Shown here one piece after another: positions 9,901 through 18,531 of a DNA stretch of 64,000 bases (its first letter is position 1; every line of letters starts with the position of its first letter). The notes under the pieces were generated by a model. That model was not told the DNA's origin. It did not search any database and saw nothing but the letters and a program-made list of their open reading frames with translations. The stretch comes from Schizochytrium sp. TIO01 (taxonomy: Eukaryota; Sar; Bigyra; Thraustochytrida; Thraustochytriidae). The stretch is taken from positions 781,001-845,000 of the forward strand of contig SMSO01000008.1 of the NCBI GenBank assembly GCA_004764695.1. Direction: 5' to 3'. The translations under genes were made by a program, and so were the position numbers.

Positions 9901-12254
9901 TCCAGATAAATCGAGCTGCGGGAGGCAATGTAGCGCTCACAGAGTCCACGAATGGAGCGACGTAAGAGTTTTCCGCCAAGCTTGCGGACTGATGCATCCT
10001 CGTGCTCAAGGGCAAGATCAATAGCTCGCATAATGTCATTCTCGTAAGGCAACAAATAGGTTCCAAGAACACGAGCCATTGCACCAAGGATCACGAGAGA
10101 CCACTGAAGCATGCGCTCGGAAGAGTCAGGATTGGTGGCACGCTTCAACATAGGCTCAAATAAACCCTTGAGAACGACCTCCTTGATGACCTTTTCGTCC
10201 TTTCCGGCGACGAAGCTTGCAACGTAAGAGCGTACGATAGATTTAGACTCACGAATTGCATCCAAATAAATCTTGTCTAAAGCCCATTCATTGATTCGGT
10301 CACCAGCACGTGCACGCACAGCAGGACTCATCTGGGAGAAGAGCAGACGACCTGTGATGGCGATACCTGAGAAAACAGCATTATCCATCTGCTCGGCTAC
10401 ACCACCTTTGGCACGCTTGACTTGGTTGCCAATGAACATGAGAAGCCTTTCAAGGCAAGCAAGGGACCACTCTACTAAAAAGTTATTACTTCGCCACATC
10501 GCATCGCGCATGGGACCTTCGTCTTCAGCCTGAGCTTCCTTATCTGGATCATCGATCCCAAAACTAATGGACACACCCTCTTTCATTTTGCGTGAATCGC
10601 CAGTCAGCTCCGGAGCGTGTGACGGGTATTCAAGACCCTCGGCCTCTACATCAATGATGGGCACCCAGCTCAGTACGACTTGGTACAACATGTTTGTAGC
10701 GACGGTCTTGAAGATGTCGTTCGAGTCAATACCCGGCAAAGCAAGATCGAGAAATTCCGGGAGGGCCTCGGCAATCAAAGGTCTCACTTGAAGTAGCGGT
10801 TGGAGAAGCACAGTGAGCATTTTGATTGCTGCTGGGGCATGGTGAGTTTGGTTGAGGTTGTTAGGATCAAGTGCTTCGGCAATCACCTCGATAAAGTGAT
10901 CAGCAACAGTAATAGGAGCAACGTAAGCAAGCTGTCCAATGCTGACTTGAGAAAGGTGAACAACCGAGCGAATCTTCGAGTACATGCCCATTGTCACCAA
11001 AGGCAACAGTGTTGCCACGAATGAGCGCTTGTCTTCTGCTGAGAATGGCTTGTCGCCATTGGGAAGCTCCTCCGCTCGCTCACGACCAAGCCTACGAACA
11101 AAATTCTCACACAGGTTTGCGGCAAAAGAAACAACATTTGTTGTGTTCCGATCAGCATTGCTTGGGTGGAAAAGTGTCTGAATAGCAGTAAGCAAACGAC
11201 GCATGTACAAAAGTCCAGCGGATAGGTGCTGGTCCTGGTCAAGGCAAGCCATGAGTTCCTCACGACTGTTCGAGGTCAACAGAGACTCTCCCTGGTTCTC
11301 GCCACCCACATGGGTGGAGTAGTAATCTGCAGCAGTTGCCTGGCCAATGAGAGCTACGGAAATGCCTGCGCCATACGACGATCCAGATGTCTTGGTCCCA
11401 AACGCAGACAAGAAAACGGGGCGCGAGGTGCGTACGGGAGGCGTAAATCCACTCGGTGAGGGAAGGCGCAAGGACATTTGCACACGACGAGCAAGCTCGG
11501 CTAGAAAAGAAATATCATCGTTCACACAGGCACGAGCGCCACCCCACTTCAGGGCACGGCGCACAATGCGGAGCCAGCCGGCGTCCCAGTCTGCACACTG
11601 CTCAATCTTAGGCCACTCCTCAAGTACCCAGCGACGGATATGATCTGCATATGCTGGGCATGGTGTGGAGGGTAGAAACGTGGTCAGGATGGTCTGGCCA
11701 ATAAAGAGGTCGCGTGAAAGAGGATCTTCCATGTAGGCGTAGGCAATCTTGCAAACCTCATCAGTGATGTCTGCACTGTAGTAGTACCGCGCGACGCGAC
11801 AGAAGTCAGCCAAAGCAGTTGCGTGACCGGTAAGAACCTTGATGCTTGCAGGCTCGCGTTCTCCAGGACCGCGGGGCTTCCAATGAGTTTTTTCAGCAAT
11901 GGCAAGAAGCTCTTGCCACTTGAGCTCCGTCAGTTTAGTGCCCAATCCCACACGACGATCTTGCAGAAAGGTTTTCAGTGATTTGAGGGTCTTGATCTGA
12001 CCGCTCAGGGTTTGCCCGTCGCTCTTGACAAGCTCAAGCAACATGTTCGTCAATTTGGCATGGTCATCGAGCGAAAATCGTCCCTTAAGATTGTAGTAGG
12101 TTGTGAGGCGGCGGGTCACAACAGACGCATAGGTGAAGTTCTTTTCGTCAATCGCCTTGCGTAGTTCAACGAGACACTCCGGAACAATTTCAGGGGAAGC
12201 ACTGGGCGATCTATCCGGAAGACCCTGCACAAGAACGTGCATTTCGCCCGTCAT
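6963..12254 (-). CDS. PSME4: Proteasome activator PA200/Blm10-like (PSME4)
   Basis: PA200/Blm10 is a giant HEAT-repeat solenoid that caps the 20S proteasome and stimulates ubiquitin-independent degradation of peptides and acetylated histones. This 1763-aa protein has the expected length (about 1800-2100 aa) and is helical throughout. The N-terminal region holds the WPKIEQCADWDAGWLRIVRR segment, matching the conserved part where PSME4 proteins read WD. The C-terminal domain (about residues 1675-1763) matches the DUF3437 end of the family: GLSAVVNAFPYTVP, then FKRTHADTWEKTKRAFTTEELEDLQ. The start is an ATG and the frame is unbroken over 5.3 kb. The C-terminus ends Ser-His-Ser rather than the Hb-Tyr-X tail that family members insert into the 20S alpha-ring pocket. 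It is divergent from the HtrA-type protease gene. Confidence 0.88.
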   Translation of the reverse strand: MTGEMHVLVQGLPDRSPSASPEIVPECLVELRKAIDEKNFTYASVVTRRLTTYYNLKGRFSLDDHAKLTNMLLELVKSDGQTLSGQIKTLKSLKTFLQDRRVGLGTKLTELKWQELLAIAEKTHWKPRGPGEREPASIKVLTGHATALADFCRVARYYYSADITDEVCKIAYAYMEDPLSRDLFIGQTILTTFLPSTPCPAYADHIRRWVLEEWPKIEQCADWDAGWLRIVRRALKWGGARACVNDDISFLAELARRVQMSLRLPSPSGFTPPVRTSRPVFLSAFGTKTSGSSYGAGISVALIGQATAADYYSTHVGGENQGESLLTSNSREELMACLDQDQHLSAGLLYMRRLLTAIQTLFHPSNADRNTTNVVSFAANLCENFVRRLGRERAEELPNGDKPFSAEDKRSFVATLLPLVTMGMYSKIRSVVHLSQVSIGQLAYVAPITVADHFIEVIAEALDPNNLNQTHHAPAAIKMLTVLLQPLLQVRPLIAEALPEFLDLALPGIDSNDIFKTVATNMLYQVVLSWVPIIDVEAEGLEYPSHAPELTGDSRKMKEGVSISFGIDDPDKEAQAEDEGPMRDAMWRSNNFLVEWSLACLERLLMFIGNQVKRAKGGVAEQMDNAVFSGIAITGRLLFSQMSPAVRARAGDRINEWALDKIYLDAIRESKSIVRSYVASFVAGKDEKVIKEVVLKGLFEPMLKRATNPDSSERMLQWSLVILGAMARVLGTYLLPYENDIMRAIDLALEHEDASVRKLGGKLLRRSIRGLCERYIASRSSIYLENDQDKKNMLRAAVSWGQPQAWTDTCSSVQWHEPTKDEISMAKRLSEYYRTAAMDGFKKAMSDNSSSLVVRKELELLFQVTRASSSFVTGRSARHEQMRTMSGMLSQLLKERETDTVSHRRIIKSIRTVLTSFGSSSKSAKKLHGRNLWFAYMRETMNSSAYVAEIQAKRDDELLDRRDWIVPRFHQLDDVQTLYYLQQHQRAFENARADKDEGEEDALKDCFGALVDANEHDWTDTRQIAAEAIKDLITRSPWFGKAQIPTFLDALLEKKLHGRILGAGDILSWNKMIRWISSDWYLLDQCLRALILDASVTELPEDKQRPAADGLRGLMVLVLQAWTHIPLDKKTESLRAKLLHDVTCNAGNSLSWRNEIASCVVACVLAQTADEALDESVLSWITSRTTSDVLPLRSASSSVLVQLLQALPDSERSGMVTNLSLGPDEFSMILETLSQDHSNATVSVDGNAKGIKQKSDWSAGVGELLRLARFPGSRFSPRTCMPSHAKTFSTSHMLIMKSLCESLGAEACVNALLPHLESLLFEGTETAEHQSRICASAEVFAGLVNGGAAGNKSLLDSVLRAFDDASLESAEVWLDSFRLAPADGLHLQIFVEKLMEMLDSTVDGDAIKTTNLLRVVRALVYESEPSKELEKTCAQLAPKLVATASHPYETVRRELGRTLAALIDVSMRRDLEYSSWSEKIFSQLDKAVLGVSREKETSATTRTYETALHLSASIVMCGGPVVEKYLVYCVPVILEAQGHPNVDVGGKAKSAAGCMASVTICESASAVELIRTISENDLPVELWHARVAVVQLLGALFTLNMFSLGYAVGAIHTRKEIEKLLRDPQVEVQTIASAMLMRVLSAYKAESASLEVTRDRYVKLANTKVKRDQYKTDEGKEKLKKRMTGVLGLSAVVNAFPYTVPFPQAVVALARRVNDPAGVGNEAQKAVADFKRTHADTWEKTKRAFTTEELEDLQDSSASTSHS

Positions 12255-14276
12255 AGTTTCTAAAGTTTCTTTGGGACTGCAACCTGGCTATGAGTGCTGT
12301 GCTGTCTAGATATATATCTTGTGTGACAACGTTTCTCAGGCAAAAAGTAAGTTTTGGCTGTTCCCAGGTTAACTCTGTATTCAATTCACACAAAAGCAGT
12401 CTAGCTACGAGCAAATCAATAAAGAAAGTAACTGTACACAAAATCAAGTATTCACCTAATCCGGTAGATGTGGTGGTATACAAGAGCCCTGAAAGCGAGG
12501 CCTTCGCAAATCCGAGTCCACGTTGTGTGTAATCATTGAAAGTTTAAGTAAGGCCAGCAGGTCCGACGTTGATGTCATCGATAATTTTCACATTCCACAA
12601 CATGGGTCAGTTAAACAGTTGATAAGAGGCTTCTTGCATGTATGCATTCACTGATGCACTCATTCCACACCATCTCGTTTCGCCCACCCCCGTTAAGATC
12701 TTTGCTTACATTCTAACATTCTACCTTTCACAAGAACCTTTTTCTCCAAGCTTAACCGTTGCCAGCGAGAGAGTTCCCCTTGATCTACAGCACTCCATTA
12801 TCTCAAGTGATAGATTCCTTTGTTGATTATTTCTTCTCGTCGTTCGCTCGTTCGTTCGCTTCTTCGCGCGAGCATACATGAAGTTTCAACGCTCTCCTTG
12901 CACAAAAGAACACCGCTGCCAACAGTCCTTCGCAAATTCTCTTCACGTCCAGCCTAACCCTTCGCAGCCGCCCTCTTGAACGCACCTTTCTCTAGCCTGC
13001 GAGCTCAACAACGCTACGAATAGCGGCTTTGGTGTCGCTCGCTGTTTGGTCCTTCGTCGAAGTTTATTGTTGTTCTTCGTGAACTGAAGTTGTTGTGCTA
13101 ATTCGTCGAACTCGTACAGTTTGAAGTAAACTCGCTCCTAAGACCTCTCAGTCTGTGTGGTGTAGTACAATCAGTCGCTCTTTACCCGTGAGACTCTCCA
13201 GCCGAAAGCTTACAGCGCGACACAAATAACAGTACTACCACTCTCCACAAGGAGAGTTTCACGAGGAGCTCGTTGTTCCTGACGCAGCCTTCATCTCACG
13301 TTCGCTCTGATCCGGAAGGAACAATCCCAATGCTGATTGTGATCTCACGTACTTACTACTAACCTGGGAAACCGAATGAAGCTTCCCTTCCGCGGGCCCA
13401 CCTCGCATCAGTCCCCCTCGAAATCTAACCTAACCTAACCTAACTTAACCTAACTTAACCTAACCTAACCTAACCAACCCGATCGTGTTGCCACGAACCT
13501 AGCTTGTGCTCAGTGGGATTTCTTTCAAGTTTTTAACTTTGGCTTGACTTTCCTAGTTTCTGAACGAAAGCCCGGCCTCGAGCGAAGAGTTCTTTTGCCA
13601 GGTTAGGGTTCTCCTGCAGCTCAGTCTCAGGAAGAGAGTTGTGGAGTGAGTGGCCTGTAGCTATCTTGATAGATTGATTGATGGTGATAGCCGAGTTGAG
13701 TCATTTTGCTGTTGCGTTTTGATTGTGGCTCATGCACTAGAAGGATTACTGTAATGTGTATGGGCTCCTTCTGCTTGCTGGTAAGCTTCTTTAAAACGAG
13801 AGAGCCATTGAGAGCCTTCCCATGCATTGCTCCGAAATGCATTACCAATTTACGTACCGCTCTACGATCGAATTCGTGCAAAACAGATGATACCATTGGC
13901 AAAGCATTGGCGTTCTTTGCTTATACTCCTCAAGTACACGGTGGAGGTGAGAATGCGGCATAGCAACGCCAGGCAGCTCTCACGAATAGTCTATGTCTCC
14001 CGATTTATGTTTGATTTATAGATACCATGTAGGTACTGGTAGTACTAGTAAGGTGCAGCGCTTCAGTCAGTGCGTCTTCAGTTCCGCTTCTCCGTCGGCA
14101 GCTCCGTCGACGAGATCGTAGTGCGGACTGGTTCTGTCTCGTGTGCTTATAAGTCTACGTGTCTCTTGCACGTTCGGCGTCTCTCTCGCTTGTGCGTTAT
14201 CCCTATCGCAAGCCACAAGGTTGGTGTAGACTGCGACATTTGACGACGTTCACGACTCCTCCCGGAATCCAAGGTC
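12255..14276. other. Divergent intergenic region with telomere-like pentamers
   Basis: Two kilobases separate the starts of the PA200-like (-) and HtrA-like (+) genes. It contains short GTTC repeats near 12840-12866 and a run of CCTAA-type pentamers near 13426-13475. Short frames here are unlike proteins. It probably carries the promoters and leaders of both genes. Confidence 0.5.
13426..13475. repeat. Interstitial telomere-like pentamer array (CTAAC)n
   Basis: About nine tandem five-base units of CTAAC, two of them changed to TTAAC. On the other strand this reads as TTAGG-like pentamers. It lies inside a single-copy divergent spacer rather than at a chromosome end. It may be a promoter element or a scar of repair or telomere healing. 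Confidence 0.8.
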
Positions 14277-15614
14277 ATGCTCTGCGGCCGCTTCGCCACG
14301 GTTTCTGGCAGGCACTCTGTGCGCCAGCTCTCACGCCCTAGTTTACTTTCACGTCGCCTGAGCACTCTTCCGCAGCGCAATAGCCCGAATGGCTCTGGCG
14401 GAGATGATGGCGGCCGTAAGGCTGCCTTTATGAAAGGCGCCGCTGCTGCTTGTGGAGGCATGTTTCTTCTTGCTCTTGCCGCACGAACTTACGTTCCCAA
14501 CGACTACGGCTTCGTTCAAGACAATTCGAGCAGCGCCGAAACCTCTGATGGTAGCAGTTTCTCCTCAAACTCGTCAAAGTACGGCGGGAATAACAGAGTT
14601 TTGTGCGAAGATTTCCCGAGCAATTTTGATATTGCTCAACCTGGATCTGCATCCAAAACTGCAATCAACTTCGGTCCTCACTTTATCGCAGATGCTGCTG
14701 AGAAGGCCATTCCCGCTCTGGTGAACATTAGCTCAATTCAGAATGGACCTTGGGGTCAGGTTGTGCAATCTGCGGGCTCAGGTTTCGTGATTCGCCCTGA
14801 TGGTTTGATCGCCACCAACGCACACGTCGTTAAGGGCGCCAACACGCTCACAATCACGCTCAATGATGGGAGACAGTACCAAGGAAAGGTCTATGCGACA
14901 GACGCCACGTCGGACCTCGCTTTGGTGATTGTCACGGATGTTCTCGAGGCACCGCTGCCAGTGATGGACATTGGCGACTCGTCGACCCTGAGGCCCGGCG
15001 AATTCGTTGTGGCTTTAGGTTCACCGCTGAACCTTGGAAACTCGGTCACTGCAGGAATTGTGAGCTCAACAGCAAGAGCTGCTTCAGAGATTGGCATGAT
15101 GCAGGCCAGAACAGATTACATTCAAACAGACGCCGCCATTAATCAAGGCAACTCCGGAGGCCCGCTCATCAACCTCAATGGGGAAGTCGTTGGCATCAAC
15201 ACGATGAAGGTCGCGGGAGGAGATGGAATTGGATTCGCGATCCCGATCAGCACAGCTTGGGTTGTGCTCTCGCAGCTCCGGGATACTGGAAAGGTGGTGA
15301 GACCGTATCTTGGCTTGAGGATGGCGACTCTTAACAAGAACTTGGCGCGTTTTGAACGTAGGATCTCAAAGAGATTTCCTGATGTTGACGCAGGTCTCTT
15401 GGTGGTCAAGGTCGCACCAAACTCACCTGCATCGCGAGCGGGCATCCAACCGGGTGACGTCATTGTGGAATTTGATGGTAAGAAGGTTAAGACTATCCCA
15501 GAGATGACCACCCGTATTGCTTACGAGGTCGGCAAGACCTTCGAGCTAACCGTTGTTCGCGAGGGTAGCCAGCGTGTGTCCGTACAGGTCACTACCGAGG
15601 CGCTCCGGTTGTAG
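14277..15614 (+). CDS. HtrA/DegP-type serine protease (HtrA2/Omi-like), mitochondrial
   Basis: A 445-aa chymotrypsin-fold protease of the HtrA family, which degrades or refolds damaged proteins. The first about 45 residues are rich in Arg and Ser with no acidic residues, as in a mitochondrial presequence. They are followed by a hydrophobic segment (about 54-70) like the membrane anchor of HtrA2/Omi. The catalytic triad is complete: His183 in ATNAHVV, Asp213 in TSDLALV and Ser293 in QGNSGGPL. A C-terminal PDZ domain (about 345-440) contains NSPASRAGIQPGDVIVEFDG. Length and layout match animal and fungal mitochondrial HtrA proteins. The likely site is the intermembrane space. The start is an ATG and there is no sign of an intron. 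Confidence 0.93.
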   Translation: MLCGRFATVSGRHSVRQLSRPSLLSRRLSTLPQRNSPNGSGGDDGGRKAAFMKGAAAACGGMFLLALAARTYVPNDYGFVQDNSSSAETSDGSSFSSNSSKYGGNNRVLCEDFPSNFDIAQPGSASKTAINFGPHFIADAAEKAIPALVNISSIQNGPWGQVVQSAGSGFVIRPDGLIATNAHVVKGANTLTITLNDGRQYQGKVYATDATSDLALVIVTDVLEAPLPVMDIGDSSTLRPGEFVVALGSPLNLGNSVTAGIVSSTARAASEIGMMQARTDYIQTDAAINQGNSGGPLINLNGEVVGINTMKVAGGDGIGFAIPISTAWVVLSQLRDTGKVVRPYLGLRMATLNKNLARFERRISKRFPDVDAGLLVVKVAPNSPASRAGIQPGDVIVEFDGKKVKTIPEMTTRIAYEVGKTFELTVVREGSQRVSVQVTTEALRL

Positions 15615-16389
15615 AGACGCGGATTTCGAATGAAAAAGCCTAGTAGTTCTCCTCTCTCTCACAGTGCCACACTCCTACAGTATTTCTATGGAGCTACCAC
15701 TTGCTCCTTCATCTCACCGCTGGTGTGCTGTCGGTTCACTTTTTTTCTTCTAGTATTGAGCGAAAAGACTCAATAGGCCTTTTCCCTCACTCCTTCATTC
15801 ACTCGTTTTCCTAACCTACTGATAAAGAGGTTATTCTTCTTTACTTCTCATTGCTCGTCAGTAGCAACCTGAACACAGTCTTTTTGGAATCTGTGGTGGC
15901 AATTTAATAGAGGAGAATGGGTAGATTCAAATGTACCAAGGTAAGACTGCGACCCTTGTATTGCGAATAGCGCAATCAAGATATTCATTCCCTAGACATT
16001 TTACTTGAGGCATCTTCAAAGCTAATGAATATGATCACAGCAAGGACATCAATTATAAAAAATGATAATACCTTTTCTTTCTCACAGAACAGTATGTAAA
16101 CGCACAATAAAGATTTGAGTTGTTTTCAGCTTTGAATGGAACTTCAGTTCTATCCTTATTTTATTGTCAAGTCAGACTTCTACATGTATTTTGATTAAAA
16201 AGGTTTTTTAGAAAATTAAATCATGAAAGAGGACAAAGTTCAAGTGTATTAATTAAAACAAAGATACAGTTCGCCCATGTCATGAAAAAACAAAATCAAC
16301 TGATTTCAAATAAGACCAAGGGAGTTCTCTCAAGAAGCATTAATGCCAACCGTATAATAAGACAAAAGCGATTGAAAACATTATACCGC
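15615..16389. other. Convergent 3' intergenic spacer
   Basis: Spacer between the 3' ends of the HtrA-like gene (+) and the F-P-x-I-N repeat gene (-). An AATAAA at 16106-16111 could serve as a polyadenylation signal. No gene is seen. Confidence 0.45.
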
Positions 16390-17838
16390 CTAGACGTTGT
16401 CACCCATTTGCCGAAGTCGTTCCAGAATAAAATCGTGTTTTGTAGCATTGTAAACCACTTCGTTTAGTACACTAGACTCCTTATTAGGAGCTAGCTTGAA
16501 GACAGGAGATGGACACCTCTGTTTTCCTGCCGCGGAGGTTGCGCTCCTTGGCTCTTCATTAAGGTTCACATCTGTCTGAGGTCTAGCAGACTGTGATATT
16601 GTTGAAAGGTTGTACAAGCGCTCATGTACTGACCCCCTCCGGCCAATTTTCTTGGATCGGTCATTGATTTGTGGATGAAAACTCAGATGTTCAGGCACAG
16701 AATCTCTGCTATTGCGACGGTGGATTTTAGCCTTTTCAATACTCTGCCTTCGTCCTTCCTCGCATGCACGATCTGCAAGGCGCAAAGAGCGAACATTAAC
16801 CTTTGGCGCAAAAGTGAGTTCATGCGTCGACACATCAGCTTGTTCCAGACTAGCATCAGCATACCTACGCGAAACACGAGGTTTCCAGCGATTCGTTCGA
16901 TTGATGGTCGGCGTACTTTGGCAGTCTGCGATCTCTTCTTGTGCAAGTCTTTCGCGTTCTTGAGCAAGCTTCTCCTCGCGTTTCTCTATGATGTTATACA
17001 AACGCTCTTGAATAGGCCTCACGCGAGCGAGCTTCTTTGAACGATTATTGATTTTGGGCTTAAAGTCAAGGGATGAGAGTTCTTCTACCAACGCTTCGTC
17101 TTGTGCGCGCTGTCGCGCAATATCTTGCTTAACGTGGTGCTCGTAAAGACGAGTTGAGAGCTCCTTAATCTGCTTTTTGCTTAATTCCTTCACCGGTTCT
17201 GATTCAACCTGTCGCCAGCGTGCTGCCTTCCAAACCTCGAATGGTGTTAAATGCGTATCTTTTGTGCTATTTCCAGATTTATTGACGCCTGACTTTGATC
17301 TTTGTGAATAACGCACGTCTTTGTTCTGAGCCTTGGCCTGACGGCTTGCCAAATCTGAAGACTCAGAGTGCCCATAATGCATGTTACTCAGATAGCTCAT
17401 GAGAGAGTCTGCATCATCACAATCAAAGGCAGATTCACGAGCCCTACGGCTCAAGTCAATAGTTGAGTGAGAAGAACCAGTATCCTCCTTTGTCTCGGTT
17501 TTTAGGTGGTTGTTACTTGAAGAGAATTCTACCATACGACCGATCTCCGACGCTATCGACTGCACCAGCATTTCTGTCCGCGCACGCCAGTCCTCGTCTT
17601 TGGCTGCAGGCTGCATTGCCTCAAGGAGATCGGCGAGTTCGTCTGCAGTTCTTTCCAGCATGTGATCTTCTGCCTTTCGATCTTGTCTTGTGCACTCAAT
17701 ACGGTACTCAATTTCACTCTGGCCAGTTTCATCCTGAGGCCTTGCCTGTGCTTGCTGCAGTGACCGTCGTAAACTTTGCTTGGATGCTGCAGACGAGGTC
17801 GTTGAGGACGAGTCTTGTTGGGCAAGCTTGGTCATCAT
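16390..17838 (-). CDS. F-x-P-x-I-N repeat protein, possibly ciliary or cytoskeletal
   Basis: The protein is 482 aa from the first ATG; four further upstream codons lead only to a TTG. The C-terminal half carries a degenerate repeat: DFKPKINNRSKKLARV, then a STPTINRTNRWKPRV variant, TFAPKVNVRSLRLAD and SFHPQINDRSKKIGRR. Two of the copies are followed by an ERLYN motif (IQERLYN, VHERLYN). The region between is highly charged and helical (EEKLAQERERLAQEE). Such F-P-x-I-N/S repeats occur in many protist proteins linked to flagella and microtubules, but I cannot name an orthologue. It is head-to-head with a CFAP92-like gene, which supports a cilium-related role by inference. Confidence 0.8.
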   Translation of the reverse strand: MMTKLAQQDSSSTTSSAASKQSLRRSLQQAQARPQDETGQSEIEYRIECTRQDRKAEDHMLERTADELADLLEAMQPAAKDEDWRARTEMLVQSIASEIGRMVEFSSSNNHLKTETKEDTGSSHSTIDLSRRARESAFDCDDADSLMSYLSNMHYGHSESSDLASRQAKAQNKDVRYSQRSKSGVNKSGNSTKDTHLTPFEVWKAARWRQVESEPVKELSKKQIKELSTRLYEHHVKQDIARQRAQDEALVEELSSLDFKPKINNRSKKLARVRPIQERLYNIIEKREEKLAQERERLAQEEIADCQSTPTINRTNRWKPRVSRRYADASLEQADVSTHELTFAPKVNVRSLRLADRACEEGRRQSIEKAKIHRRNSRDSVPEHLSFHPQINDRSKKIGRRGSVHERLYNLSTISQSARPQTDVNLNEEPRSATSAAGKQRCPSPVFKLAPNKESSVLNEVVYNATKHDFILERLRQMGDNV

Positions 17839-18531
17839 AGGAATAGCCAATATGCCAGGCAGGCACTCTACAGATCAGAGAACGCTCTGCCTCGCAGACC
17901 TTCGCGGTCCAAGGTTCACCTACAACGTTTCGCAGATGCAGTTGAGTAGCTCTTCTGCTCTGTTCCTCTCAAATCAAAACCTTATTCCCCAGGAGTCCTC
18001 TTGGTGTTGTCTACCTTTGTTTTCCAATGCTTGGTGAGACATTTACTCAGTCATCCTTGCAGAGCCTGAGTGCCTATGCAATCAAAATAAGCAAAAGTGG
18101 ACATCATTTCTTGTTATTATATATCTATTATTTTAGTAATGTGTTGATGTTAACAGAAGTCTGTATTGCAACGGATAGAAAATTAAATGTGGAGACCCAT
18201 TTGCCTTTTAAAATGAAAGTGCACTCGTTAAAAGCGGTATGAAAAGGGACAGGAACATGCTCAGATGTACATAAGAACCATCAGTTGACGAACTTTTTGT
18301 TACAGATAAAACTAACCTGATAGATGAACGTGAAGCACGGTAGCTTGGAAAGAACAGGCACGAAGGAAGGAAAACGAGAAGTCAAGACAGTTCGTTGTCA
18401 ATAGCAACATCGTGTGTTACAAGTGCTGCCGCTTGGCGGTCAAGCAAAGTTTGTACACAGATCATATTTGAATATAGATCCGTGGAAGCAATACCTACCC
18501 CGGCGAACCATAAAGCAGCAAACAAAACACG
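17839..18531. other. Shared divergent promoter region
   Basis: About 690 bp between the starts of two candidate flagellar genes, F-P-x-I-N repeat (-) and CFAP92-like (+). Joint control of the two is plausible but not shown. No coding segment or repeat is evident. Confidence 0.4.
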
